From Cryptomeria japonica (lineage: Eukaryota > Streptophyta > Pinopsida > Cupressales > Cupressaceae), in assembly GCF_030272615.1 (NCBI RefSeq), contig NC_081409.1, positions 653,698,468-653,762,467 on the forward strand: a DNA stretch of 64,000 nucleotides, read 5' to 3'. The notes under the pieces are model-generated. The model was not told where the DNA came from, did no database searches, and was given only the letters and a program-made list of their open reading frames with translations. This document shows, piece by piece, positions 45,237 through 57,479 of the stretch; the first letter of the stretch is position 1; each line of letters opens with the position of its first letter. The translations under genes were made by a program, and so were the position numbers.

Positions 45237-45830
45237 CTAAGTCTCTACTGGTGGGGGTATGACCACAAGATGGTCTCTAAGATATTCAAAAGTCTCCTTA
45301 GGCAAAGGTTTAGTAAAAATATTTGCAATCTTCTCTTTTTTACTCACATAAACTAGTTTTATTTCTTTTGCTTCAACATTTTCCCTTAGAAAATTCAGTT
45401 TTATAGAAACATGCTTTGTTTTAGAGTGTAATACTGGGTTCTTAGATATATCAATTGTTGGAGTGTTATCACAATAGATAGTTATAGGTTCCTTGCATTT
45501 TACCTTTATGTCTTTCAACATTTGTTTAAGCCATAGTACCTGTGTACAGTTAGTTGCTACTGCAACATATTCTTATTCTACTGTTGATAAGGATGTACAA
45601 CTTTTTGTCTTACTCAACCAAGAAACTAGTCTGCTTCCAAGAAAAAATGCTCCACCGATGGTGCTTTTTCTATCATCCACATCTCCTGCCGAATTTGTAT
45701 CTGTGTATGCACATAATTTGAAGTTTCCATCTCTAGGTTACCATAATCCAAGATTTGTAGTGCCTTGTAAGTACTAGAAAATCTTTTTACTGTTGATTCA
45801 TGATTTTCTCTAGGATTACTCTGAAATCTT
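45237..45830 (-). pseudogene. E4 RNase H remnant (copia)
   Basis: The C-terminal stretch 45521-45237 reads YCDNTPTIDISKNPVLHSK and KHVSIKLNFLREN, then FTKPLPKETFEYL. The upstream part, near 45690-45560, still shows the acidic SADAAGD-like region in another frame and a broken TEAEY-type motif. Frameshifts and stops separate the two. It would have degraded the RNA strand of the RNA-DNA hybrid. Confidence 0.8.
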
Positions 45831-46621
45831 GAAACAATACATACTGCATTCATGATATTAGTTCTGGTTTGTGTCAAATATAGTAAACCTCCTATCATAG
45901 ATTTGTACCTGGTAGGATTAACAGGTGTAGACTCATCCCTTAGTGATAGTTTGTCATTTGTAGTCATAGGTGTGCTTACTGGTTTAGAGTTATCCATCCC
46001 AAATTTCTCTAGTAACTCCTTCAAGTATTTGGATTGACTTAAAAATATACCTTTGTCAATCTATGAAATCTACAATCCTAAAAAGAATCTTATTTTATCG
46101 ATCATAGACATTTCAAATTCTTGATGCATTTCAATAGAAAAGTCTTTACATAATCCATCTTCTCCTCCAAAGATTATATCATCAACAAAAACTTCTATAG
46201 CCAAGATGTCATCATTAGTTATTTTATAATATAAGTTATTGTCAGCATTACCTTTAGAAAAACCAATCTTCAAAAGATACTTATCCAATCTTGCATACCA
46301 AGCTCTTGGAGCTTGCTTCAATCCATACAAAGCTTTCCTTAACCTGCAAACCATATCTTTGTCATCTGTCAAAGAAAATCTATCAGGTTATTCAATGTAA
46401 ACTTCTTCTTCAAGATCTTCATTCAGGAATGCACATTTAATATCCATTTGATAAACTTTGTAGTTCTTGTGTGTTGCAAAAGCCAAGAATAATCTGACTG
46501 CCTCTATTCTGGCTACCGTTGCAAAGGTCTCATTATAATCAATTCCTTCTTTCTAAGAATATCTCTTACACACTACTCTTTCTTTATTTCTAATAACCTT
46601 ACCATCTTCATTAAGTTTGTT
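45626..46621 (-). pseudogene. E4 reverse transcriptase remnant (copia)
   Basis: The piece 46372-46070 has VCRLRKALYGLKQAPRAWY and EVFVDDIIFGG, with the catalytic VDD intact. The piece 46024-45626 has KPVSTPMTTNDKLS and KSMIGGLLYLTQTRTNI. The upstream part (46621-46373) is readable but stopped. The two main pieces are in the same frame, separated by a stop near 46067. Catalytic residues survive, but the polyprotein cannot be made whole. Confidence 0.82.
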
Positions 46622-47700
46622 TCAAAATACCCATTTGGTTCCAATTACATTTTTATCTTTAGGCCGGGGAACTAATGTCAAAGTGTTATTCTTCTCAATT
46701 TGTTCTAATTCTTCTTCCATAGCTTTAGTCCAATATTTATCTTCACATGCCTCATTAACTGATGATGGTTCAATTTGAGAAATAAGACACACCTCTTCAT
46801 TTTCTAATCTTCCTCTTGTCATAACTCCTTTATGCTTGTTTCCAATTATCAAATCTTCAGAATGATTTAGTCTTACATACTGGGGTGTCTTTGTTTGTTG
46901 TTGATCCTTAGTCACAGTGGATTTCTCAAATGGTACTGGTGTAACCGAATCTTCATTCTGTATTGGTGGGTCCAGTGTAGGTTCATTTGTTAAAATTTTT
47001 GTTGTTGATTCAAAATCTATGTACTTTGAAGTTCCTCTGAATTGTTCATCAATCTTCACATTTGTACTCTCAACAATTTTCTGCAATCTTTTGTTAAAAT
47101 ATCTATATGCTTTACTCTTAGATGAATAACCAAGAAATATTCCTTCATCACTTCTAGGATCAAATTTCCCAATATACTCATCTCTTCTAATATAGCATTT
47201 ACTTCCAAATATTCTGAAATATTTAAGAGTAGAAGTAATACCAGACCATAGTTCATGAGGGGTCTTACCAGTTTCACCTTTGATGTGAACTTTGTTGAAT
47301 GTATAGATCGCTGTACTTACTGCCTCTCTCCAATATACATTTGGTTGGTTTGCTTTTGATGACATACTTCTTGCTGCATCCAAGATAGTTATGTTTTTCC
47401 TTTCAACAACTCCATTTTGCTGTGGTGTCCGAGGTGTTGATAGTTGTCTTCTAATTCCATTTACTTCACAAAATGCATTAAATTCCTTAGATGTAAATTC
47501 TCCTCCTTGATCTGATCTTAGACATTTGATTTTCTTGCCAGTTTCATTTTCTACCATTGCTTTGAACAGTTTGAACTTTCCAAGTGCTTCTGATTTTTCT
47601 TTGAGAAAAGTAACCCAACACATTCTAGAATAGTCATCAATGATTAACATGAAATATCTATCACCTTATAAGCTTTTAGTTCTAGCTAGACCACATAAAT
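46622..47700 (-). pseudogene. E4 integrase remnant (copia), catalytic triad still present
   Basis: A 342-codon open stretch (47650-46622) contains LIIDDYSRMCWVTFLKEKSEA, CLRSDQGGEFTSKEF (second aspartate) and STPRTPQQNGVVERKN (glutamate), then KCYIRRDEYIGKFDPRSDEG and IFLGYSSKSKAYR. The first aspartate lies in LIHIDLCG just upstream, separated by one TAA. The C-terminal part leads into TLTLVPRPKDKNVIGTKWVF, the start of RT. This is the most intact pol domain in the window. Confidence 0.88.
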
Positions 47701-48290
47701 CAATGTGAATTAAGTTGAGCATTATTGGATTTTTCTCGAATACTTTTGAAACTAGCTCTAACTTGTTTTCCAAATTGACATTCCTTACATACTGTATTGT
47801 GAGGTTTGACAATTTTAGGTAAATCTCTAACTGCCTTAGTAGTACTGACTTTTACCATGCAATCAAAGTTTACATGACAGAGTCTTTTATTCCATAGCCA
47901 ACTTTTAGCAATATGTGCAATCAAGCATGTCCTTTCACTGTTATTCAAATGAAAGATATTACCTCTAGTTTGATTACCAGTTGCAATTTCTAAACTAGCT
48001 TTGTTCATAATTTTGCATTTACCATTTTTGAATTGTAACTGAAATCCTTTCTCAACTAATTGACCAACACTCAAAAGATTATGCTTTAAACCTTCAACAT
48101 AGTAAACATTGTTAGTATTATGCTTACCATCAAGAGATATTGTACCCTTACCTTTGATCAGACAAGCTTTGTCATCTCCAAATCTCACTAGACCTCCATT
48201 ATATTCTTGAAAGTTCAAGAATTTACCTTTATCTCATGTCATATGATGTGAGCATCCCAAATCAATGATTCATTCATCCTTTACTTCAAT
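47700..48290 (-). pseudogene. E4 protease and GAG-pre-integrase remnant (copia)
   Basis: Near 48270-48235 the translation reads IIDLGCSHHMT: the active site DSG is now DLG (codons 48255-48263), a single codon change. A stop follows, then 172 open codons (48218-47700) with GTISLDGKHNTNNVYYVEGL and WLWNKRLCHVNFD, and the zinc ligands of the integrase N-terminus (VCKECQFGKQ). It is in a different frame from gag and the integrase core. Confidence 0.82.
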
Positions 48291-48400
48291 TTTAGCTTCC
48301 AAGGCCTACTCTACTAGTTGGATTGTAAGTGTCGATTGATCTTCTGTTATAGAAACAAAAACCCATCCATTTTCTGTTGGATCCTCATTAGAATCATCAG

Positions 48401-49345
48401 TCACTCCTTATCAACAAGATAACAAGATTTGTCTTTATTCTTCTTAAATCTGTATCTCTGATATTCAAGGTTAGGCTTGTATGTTCTTCTAGCTTCGTCT
48501 CTTAGTCTAGCATGTCTATCGGGGCATCTTGAAGCCATATGACCAATCTTACTATAGTTAAAACATTTAAAAGGTACTTTACCTTCATACTTACATCCAA
48601 CTGGACCTTTAGGCATTTTCCTTGCAAATAGTGCTTCAAGTTCTTCAAGTTCTCTTGCATAAAAGGCTTTCCAATCAGATTTGTCAAATGATGTTGATGC
48701 TTTAAAGGCTAAATCTTTCTTTATAGTAGCAACAGGACCAAATTCCTCAATTTCAAAGGCTGAAAGTTTTCCAATCAATGTATCTCTAGTTACTGATATA
48801 TTAGGCATTGTTCTTAACTCATTTATTGTAGTAACTTTCATTTTATATGTCGATGGAAATCCTCTTAAAACTTTTGGAACAATTTCATCTTCCCTTAAGG
48901 TTCCTCTACAACATTTAATACCCAAAACAATTTTATTTACTCTTTCCATAAAAGCAGAAATCCTTTCATCTTCTTCCATTTTTAGATTTTCATACTTGAC
49001 CTGGAAGCTTTCAAGTTTTACAATTTTGACTATGGAGTCTTCTTCATTTAGTGTTTCCAAATGATCCCAAATAGCTTTAGCAGTAGACCTATCTGATAAT
49101 CCCATGATTTGTTGATTTGCTAATGCACTCAAAAGTGCTTCTCATGCTTTGCAATCATTTTCCTCATCTTTAGTCAAGTTAGGTGGATTCAGATGACTTT
49201 GAGTAGGAGCAGTATAGTCATTCTTTGTAACATCCCAGATGTCCTTTCCAATGCAATTTAGATGTGTCTCCATTTTGATCTTCCATATGCCATAGTTGGT
49301 TCCATCAAGTTTAGGACTATCCTTCTTAAAATAGTTAGTAGACAT
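48401..49345 (-). pseudogene. E4 gag remnant (copia)
   Basis: The start at 49345 lies 43 bases inside the primer binding site. One frame runs to 48401 with a single TGA at 49142-49144. It reads KDSPKLDGTNYGIWKIKMET, TAKAIWDHLETLNEED and VLRGFPSTYKMKVTTINEL (UBN2/DUF4219-type gag), then a complete CCHC knuckle CFNYSKIGHMASRC near 48565-48525. Only one stop in 315 codons makes it the best preserved gag here. Confidence 0.87.
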
Positions 49346-49387
49346 TAGATCTCCTCAAGTTGTTAAACTTCTGCAAAAGAGGACTAA

Positions 49388-49399
49388 GCTCTGATGCCA
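49388..49399 (-). other. E4 primer binding site
   Basis: Minus strand TGGCATCAGAGC, a near match to the initiator tRNA-Met site, two bases from the 5' LTR. Confidence 0.85.
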
Positions 49400-49401
49400 A
49401 T

Positions 49402-50450
49402 TGTTAGGTCCCAAAGGCAACTGAGAGGGTCGAGTGAATTAGTTGTCAAAGAAATTTAAATCAAAACAACTTAACCAACTTAATGCTTAATACCAGTGAA
49501 CCAGTCTTTTATACCGGTGGACAGTTTTATCAGATAATTGCAATACCGATAAAGATTAATGCATGAGATAAAAAGACAAAGTCATCCACAACACACAACA
49601 CCAATATTTGTATTTGGAAACCCTATAAGGGGAAAAACCATAGTGGGAAACCTTACCCACAATTAGATGATACTACTGTAGATAGTTAGTGTATACAAAT
49701 GGGGTCTGCACATGCAGAAAGGCCTAGCGCTTAGAGCTCATTGCTCAAACACAAAATAGGAGTCTCATTGACTACAATTGGATGGTTAACTCCAATAAGG
49801 ATGTACTTCTCAAAATAGCATCTTCATATGTTGGATTCAGTACTAGTGTAGTTCTGATATGCTTTCACAAAAACCTTGCTTCACCTTCGAATGATGTCTG
49901 CGTGTATAGCTCTACTTATTTTTGCATATACCTTCACACACTTATTTTCCACACTCCACACTTGATCTTACAAATAAGATCTTACATTTATATCATAACC
50001 TAAGACCAATTTTAGTAGGTCGGCTCTATAAGATATTATAATAAAATTATTTTACAAACAAAACAATATCTGATGCAATAACTGATTCAACATGTCGACT
50101 TGATGCATTTACAACAATAATAAATCATCTGCATAGCGTGCCATGCTAATGTGGAGAAGATAAACCTGTCGGTGTATAACCTAGACCTCTTTGTTGGTAA
50201 TAGAAAATATGCAAATACGAATATGCCAATAAACAAATCTCCAAGACAAGGTGTCCAAATGATGTCTTCGACATAACCAAGTGTATTCCAAGTGTCGGTG
50301 ATCATTATATCCTGCTGATGTACCATATACCGGTGACTGTGTATAAGTCACTTGCTTGCCGGCGAATATTGCTGATTCTCCAAAGTGCTAGAGTTGATAA
50401 AGTTTAGTAGGTGTTGACATCAATGAAAAAACCATACTAAAATACCAACA
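49402..50450 (-). repeat. E4 5' LTR
   Basis: 1049 bp, matching 43864-44908 closely, with the same TGTTAGGTCC and ATACCAACA ends. Confidence 0.9.
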
Positions 50451-50786
50451 TTTTATGGGCTTTATGGTCCCTTCAAAACCTATTTATCCTAATCAACAAC
50501 TAATTCGAAAGATATAAGATAATTTTTCATATGCCAAATACGATCATGTAAAGAATGTAGGATAGAAAAATAAGGTTCTATAGTACAATAGCATACTAAT
50601 ATTACAAGAAAAATTCCATAAAAATATATTATCATCTAAGTAGTGATAGAAAACATATCGTGTAGGGTGTAGTCATGCAATAGAATGTGTGGATGATACC
50701 CCAACTATATAAACCAATAATAATGATAATTAAATTATTTATAAAGAATCACCATTATGTCACATCTTATATATTATTCATGAAAA
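50451..50786. other. LINE-like tail remainder and AT-rich spacer
   Basis: The first 50 bases continue the LINE-like ending interrupted by E4. The rest is AT-rich with no recognised feature, up to the LTR of E6. Confidence 0.5.
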
Positions 50787-51236
50787 TGTTAGGGTTTAGG
50801 AAGATCCAGAGAAAACAAAAACTAACAGTTATATGTAGATACAAATTAACAAAGATGAAGAAAAATACACAACACAAATAACATAGAGATTTAATGTGGT
50901 TCACCCAAGATGGGCTACATCCACAAAACATAGTTGTCCATTCTCTTCTTATTATCCAGTAAAATAGTACAATACCATTCAATGCTTTTTACATTCCAGC
51001 CGATTATAATGTATTTTTAGGGCAACATACAAAGTTGGTTAACAAGATTAACCCTAACCCTAAAAGAGTATTCTTGTAATCTTTTCCTCGTACTTGTATT
51101 CTTGTACTCATACTCATATTCTCGTATTGTCATATTCTTGTACATGTTAAAGAAAATTTTGAGGGGAGCCCTTCGAGCCGAACCCTCTTCCTAATGAATG
51201 TACAATACTTGCATGATTAGTCACCTCATATCGATA
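50787..51236 (-). repeat. E6 3' LTR
   Basis: Starts TGTTAGGGTTTA and ends CATATCGATA. The unusual TA terminus agrees with the solo LTR whose boundary is fixed by a target duplication. It contains repeated TATTCTTGTA and ACTCATA(C/T) segments at 51070-51145. Confidence 0.78.
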
Positions 51237-51499
51237 ATCTCCCCCTTGGAGACTGATCTTGGATGACACTTTTACACTTGCAACTCCCATTGGATAAAAC
51301 ACCCAGACTCAATTGTTCCTTAATTCCATGATATTTAGTCAAGAAGGCCAATAGAAACTGATGAGGAAATCATCTTCTCTCATGTGACTACCTTCATGAA
51401 CATATTTGTAGGATTATCACTTGTGTGAATATTTTCAAGCCATAATTGGCCATCCTCCAAAACAAGCTGTATGAAATGGTACCTGAGCTAAATGTGTTT

Positions 51500-52584
51500 T
51501 GTTCTTGAATGAAGAGCATAATTATTTGCAAGATGAATGACACTTTAGCTATCAGTGTACAATGGGTTATCATCCTGCATCTGGCCCATTTCCTCCAAAA
51601 AATGTTGTAACCAAATCATCTCCTTGCTATCTTTAGTAGCAGCCACATACTCAACCTCAATGCTTGAAAGTACAACAAACTTTTGTATTCTATAAATCCA
51701 ACTAACTATAGTTTCCCCTATAATAAAACCATTATATATTGTACTCCTCCTAGTATCAACATCACCTACTAGATCAGAGTCAACATATTCTTGTAGAGTA
51801 GCATTTGATCCTTTAAAACATAATGCCTTCGTAGTAGTACCTCTCAAATACTTGAGAATCCATTTGACAACATTCCAATGTTCCATTCCCAGATTGCTCA
51901 TATACCCTCTCACAACTCCCACTGCATTGGCAATATTTGGCCATGTTCATACTATCACATACATCAGACTACTAATAACTAATGAGTACAGAATGTTAGA
52001 TATTTTATTTACCTATTCTTGTGTCTTTGGATACATTAAAGCTAATTTGAAATGACCAGCCAAAGATGTACCAACTACTTTTGCATTATGCATGTTAAAT
52101 ATTTCCAACACCTTTATATACTCACTTTGGGACAAAGTAGATGTTCTATTTTTACTATCACGTGAAATGCTCATACCAAATATTTTCTTAGTTGCACCCA
52201 AATTATTCATAGCAAATGACTTGGCCAATTTTTGTTTAAGTTCATTTATATGCTACATGTTAGACCCAAGAACAAGCATAGCATCAACATAAAGTAACAA
52301 GATAATATGACTTCCATTATCCAATCTCTTAAAATAAACACAATGATCATAATGACATCTGTGGTAGTCTTGTTCAACCATGAAACTATCAAATTTCAAA
52401 TACCATTGTCGCGGTGCTTGCTTTAGGTCATACAGACTATTCTTCAACCTGCACACTAACTCCTCCTTACCTTTGACCTCATATCCCTTTAGTTTCTGCA
52501 TGTATATTTCCACCTCCAAATATCTATGGAAAAAATTAGTTTTAACATCTAGTTGTTCAAGATACAAGTCTTTTGTTGCCACAA
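51500..52584 (-). pseudogene. E6 RT and RNase H remnant (copia)
   Basis: The piece 52603-52253 (its first codons lie in the E5 LTR) reads EQLDVKTNFFHRYLEVEIYM, SLYDLKQAPRQWYLKFDSFM and LLYVDAMLVLGSNM. The VDD motif is changed to VDA. The piece 52228-52013 has TLSQSEYIKVLEIFNM. The piece 51922-51545 has MSNLGMEHW, YVDSDLVGDVDTRRS, and LSSIEVEYVAATKDSKEMIW of RNase H. All are in the same order as in other copia elements. Confidence 0.82.
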
Positions 52585-53565
52585 CGTTAGAATTAGGGAT
52601 CACTGAGAGGGGGGAGGGGAGGAATCAGTGAACTACCAGTTACCAAATTTTTAAACTTAACTTTAAACCACCAGAAGCAAATACTTGAAACTAAAATGTA
52701 GAAACATAAAAAAACAACCACAATATCATAAAACTGGTATTTTTACGTGGAAACCCAAATGGTAAAAACTACGATGGTATTTGAACCGACAATATTATTC
52801 CACTATGGCCAATAACAAAACAATATTATAAAATGGGAATGCACAGGCATTCAGGCACACTGCCTAGAGCTCAATGCTCAATTACAATAACCCAAAAGGC
52901 TACAACCCTCAAGGAAGTCTCATTGAATTACAATATATTTACAGTGATGAATTACAATGAATGAACTCTAAAATAGAATCTACAATGCTTGGATGAGTTC
53001 CGGTTGAGTGCCAAATATACTAACTGACTCCCTTCTGTTGATTTTGTCTGTTCTGCCCATTCTTTATCTCAGTCAGCTACCCGATCAAGAATTCACATGT
53101 GAAACTACACCAAAATGGATTCTCAATCACCTCTCTCTCACATACAATCACATCATTCACCAAAAGGATCATCCACACCAAACTTATATACTGGTAATCA
53201 CAAACTAGATCATACATCATGTCGGCTTGCAAGTGTAACATGTACTCACAAGTCGAATTGACCGGATTACCAAAGTTAAATGTGGATCAATAAAACAATA
53301 ATAAAATGACGTGTCTAATTCAGCCCAATCATCCCAAACACAATTCAATGCACCAAAATCACTGGAAATCTTTCAAACCCAAAAATGCTTCATTCTTCCT
53401 GAAATACTGGTTAACAAGCTACTAGTTAATACCCGCTTTCAGATACAAATAATTATGATTACCGTATCAAATTTCCATGAAGAGTTGCCATCAATGACAA
53501 CCCTAAACCAATATTCAGCCACCGGAAACCACCAAACACCACTGAATGAGTGTCAATTGCCAACA
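52585..53565 (-). repeat. E5 3' LTR
   Basis: Matches 58661-59635. The first bases have decayed (CGTTAGAATT here, TTTTGGAATC there). It carries ACGTGGAAACCCAAAT near 52745. Confidence 0.85.
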
Positions 53566-56500
53566 ATCTCCCCCTTTGGCATTGATGGCAACACTCGTGA
53601 AAAATGACTAAGTGTTGGTCACTGTACACTGGTTCAAAAGAATCAAAATAGTTTCTAAGGCTCCTTAGACAAATAATTCCACTCTTTAATACTGTACATT
53701 TTTCACCATACCTCTTCCCCTTTGACAACAATGCCAAAGATGGGGTGTTGTCCAAAATCTATATATAGAGATATTTGCTAGAAAATTTACAAATATTTAA
53801 AGATGTCAGCATAAATAGTCTTGAAAATCCTAGGTGAGCATCCCACCCACTCTTCAAGTTATCCAAAATTGTGACAAATGCACTAAATACAGTGGCATAA
53901 ATTTCTAATTCTTTTAGATTAGATGGAATAGGCCAGGCCATTTCCTTCAATCTACCTTATTACTCAACACGATGTCCAACCGGGGGGCAATCAAGTTCCA
54001 GAGTTCACCAACTTTTCTCAAAATATTATCCTTGTCTGCTTGGAGGCTTGAGATCTGATCATTTAGAACCTACTCTACCCTTCAACACTACTTTTTAGAG
54101 ATGCATTTGGATCAAAGGACTATGAAATACTTGCAAGCTTGCCTTGGCAAACACCTATCTTTTTGTCTATGTCTACAATGAATTTGGGCAAAATTAGAGA
54201 AGACTTGTACAATTTTCCATGTTCTGAAAATGCATCAAAAATAATCCGCAGTCTATTATTTAACCTCACTCTATCATCCTCAATCATATTCTGGAATGCC
54301 TGCATCCTAACATTCTAAATCTATCCAAAACTTTTTGAGTAATAGACTTCTCTAAATAATCAAAACTGGTATTTACACTGTTAATTGATTGCAACAATGT
54401 AGCGGAGGGGATATTATTGGAATCCAACTATACATTTGGAGCCACCTTTTGCAAAACATCTATCAACATCAAAATTAGCTTCTTGTCCTCAAATTCAAAC
54501 TTCACCAAATCCTAGCTAGCCTGAGCTTGCAGAGCAGCTACAAGCATGAGATTTTTCATAGGAGACATCTGTTAAAGGTTCAGTAGACCATCTAGTCTTA
54601 TAGGGATTTGAGGTGGGATCCCTGTAACCGAAGGAGTGATAATTGTTGGATCAACTACACCTTTTCCCTTGTCAAACTCTCCAACCTTTGCCTCTACAGT
54701 CTCAACATCCTTCTTCTTTGTACCATGCCCTTTATCTTTTCCATCGGTGTTGCCTCTTGGTGCAGTATCAACATGTTGGATCTTAGGGGCTGTAGAGCTA
54801 TCCACCACCAAAGGAGTATCACCTATCTTAGCATCAAATGTAGTGTTACCTTGATCTTTCAGATGATCATCAGTCTAATATTCAACCTTTTGACCACCAT
54901 AAACACCTTGATTTTCTTTCGATTGAGAGGATTTAAATGCATCCTTGTATAGGGGATCATGTTGAATGATCTTTCTCCATATATTCTCTATCTCTTCCCT
55001 CACCTCTTTCATATTTCCAATCATTAGCCTATTCACCTTGTTCTTACTTCAGAATTCTTTCTTATTTTCCTCCTTAATCAATCTCTTGGCTTCATCATGA
55101 GTGATATAGATACAAATAGTTATTATCTCTCTCTCCTTCATCTCGTCAATCTTACTTGTCGTCATTCTCCTTGCATCTATAAGGCTATACAAGTCCTTAA
55201 AAATGGTCTTCTCCAATTCAATTTATGTCATGCTATAATTGTGTAAATATAATACAACTTCTTCCTCTCCTTTTCTTTAATCAACCTCATCAAAATTCTC
55301 ATAACAAGATCCAATATTCTTCAAGTTTCCATCAACTATTATTTCATCTATTAGCTGATCTGTTGACATTGGGGGAACAATTGTGTACTTACCTTTTAGA
55401 TCACAAGACTCTAGGTCTTTGTCAAGTTGACTTCTGACATGTCTACCTCTTTTGGATCTTCTAGTAGGAGTAGGATCAGGTTTTACCTTCTTGCTCTATT
55501 GGGATCCACCGGACTGTGACTTCCTCACCACTCTCACAAACTCACCTTTATTCTTTGCCTTTCCTTCTTCTGCCTCAGACTCTATTTCAAAAGCTACCAT
55601 AGATACCGCAACATAAGTAGTTTTAGGCTTCTACTTTTGCTTCAACACACCTTTCCTGGATGGGCTAGGTTCTGAAAATTGTGCCACCAGTTTAGGAGCT
55701 TACTTGATCTCCTTAAGTTTGACCTTAGATTGAACTAGATCAACCTCAAGTTTCTTGGTTTCCTCTTTGGCATCGCATACCTTTCTCTTTCTTTCTTCAC
55801 CTCCTCCTAGGTGAATCCCATTTGAGTTGCCATGTCCTTAGCCGTCTTTGTAACTTCCCTTTTCTTGGTAGGTGCATGAATTGATTGTGCAATTAAAGGT
55901 CCTTTTCCTTGAATGTTCTAAATCTCCCTTCCTTGGGATCCACCGATTCACTCAAAAGATTTTGGGCATATACCTCAATTGTGATAGAGTCAACTTCATA
56001 CCCCATGGGCATGATCCACACTATTCTAGGATCTACGACTTCCATCAGACATTGATCTTTGTCGATCATGAAGCATATGGTTTGCTCATACTTCTACACA
56101 ATTTCCTTAGGGATCCTCTCTCTTCTTTTCATTGTTGAGAGAAGATATTCTCATTGTTTCATCTCCAACTCCCCATAATCCCTCTTTTATTTGCATGGCC
56201 ACGAGTCTATCATAGGCCCATTGGACATTTCCTTTTATACTGGGTATATCATTTAGGAAGTACAAATCCAAGCAAATAAGAACAATACTATATTTAAAAG
56301 TGTGCTTTTTATCCTACTTCATCTTCTTCAAATTGCTCAACAACTCATTCAGGAGGGCTGGACACAAGTCATACCTCTTGTCATCCTTGAGCATATGGTA
56401 TGAAGAGTAAAAGGTAGTACTAGAGATGGAATTATCCCTACTTGATCGGCAAACCTTGTAACTGACCACCATTGATGAAAATTTTACATCATTCTCCAGA

Positions 56501-57027
56501 ATGTCATTTACGGTCATCGATCTACAATCAAATTTGGAGTTAGTGATGGCTATCACCATGTCATTCGATACTTTGATCAACTTGGACACCTCACCGGTTT
56601 CAGCTAGGCCTATCACAGCTCAGATCACCTTCTTGGTGATCTTGTGTGGTCTGTCAAGACATATAAACTAATGATGAACAAGACTAAGAATGTACTAGAT
56701 CCACTCTCCTTCATCGAACAACAGAAAGTGAATGAACTGCGAGAAATCCTTGTCCTGAAGAACATTATATTCTGGTTTGAGATTTCCTAAACCATCAACC
56801 AAATATTTGTTGTATAGGTCCAACATATCCACATTTCCAAGATCCTTGAGATCATTGTGTATGTAAGCCCTAATATCTTCATTATGGAGAACGTCATAGG
56901 GAATCGACAAAAATGCACCTTCTAGATCATCCTCAACTGACTTGAAAGGGTATTTCTTGAAAGCAAGTATGTCCCTATCCTTGATCTCAACCACCAAAGG
57001 GGTAGCAATACTAGAAGCAGAAGCCAT
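53566..57027 (-). pseudogene. E5 second ORF, unrecognised hydrophilic protein
   Basis: The start ATG at 57027 opens MASASSIATPLVVEIKDRD. The same frame continues past stops at 56695 and nearby to 56314, reading DRPHKITKKVI, GLAETGEVSKLIKVSNDMV and LCPALLNELLSNLKKMK. This looks like one conserved globular domain of about 240 residues. Beyond it, lysine/glutamate-rich low-complexity segments run on in shifting frames to about 53760, for example GNTDGKDKGHGTKKKDVETV near 54740. I do not recognise the family. It could be a second gag-like protein, or a host or transposon sequence picked up by the element. Several stops and frameshifts make it inactive. Confidence 0.5.
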
Positions 57028-57479
57028 TTTAAATGCTAGGGTTTGTGAAAACTGAAAGCTTGAACAAATAAATACCTTGATTCACAACTGGGAGATGAAA
57101 TTCACTTTGGAATCGCTAAAATCATTGTTGAAATCGCCAATTCGCTTTTCTCTTCTTATTTTAACTATTCTCTTGATCAAATTGTGACAAATGAAACTTT
57201 AAAATGCACTTTTATCCTTCAAAAACCTAATTTTCCATTATAATAAATGCAATCGGCTATCATGAGTTTCATGAAGTTGTATACGAGAGCATTGAATCCT
57301 TTCTGAAACTTCTGGATAACATCTACATATCTAATCTATGCCTTCTATAACCTTCCAGAATCAATTACACACCATCGAAGAGGGGGTTCTTAGAATCTGC
57401 ATGAAAGGTTCCCCCTAAGGCATAAAGCCCTGGTTACTGGATGAAGATCCTACACTAGATTTGGGTGCAGACCCATTTT

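Larger units (their letters stand above)
43864..50450 (-). mobile_element. E4: Ty1/copia LTR retrotransposon
   Basis: LTRs of 1045 and 1049 bp (43864-44908, 49402-50450) share TGTTAGGTCC and AATACCAACA ends. The primer binding site (49388-49399) reads TGGCATCAGAGC on the minus strand. Flanking pentamers TTATA and TTTTA match at four of five bases. Gag, protease, integrase, RT and RNase H are all recognisable in copia order. Gag, integrase and the first RT piece share one frame, but protease is shifted and several stops occur, so it is inactive. It is the best preserved copia element in the window. Confidence 0.92.
50787..52584 (-). mobile_element. E6: truncated copia element (3' LTR, RNase H, partial RT)
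   Basis: The LTR 50787-51236 (450 bp) is of the same family as the solo LTR at 4103. The minus-strand tract GTCTCCAAGGGGGAGAT (51237 onward) is its polypurine tract. The interior codes for RNase H and RT on the minus strand and stops abruptly at 52584, where the E5 LTR begins. No 5' half was found beyond E5, so it was cut by a deletion or recombination. Confidence 0.8.

Noticed and set aside
54608-54952. Plus-strand 114-codon frame inside E5
   Set aside because: It is antisense to the hydrophilic second ORF of E5 and has no motif.
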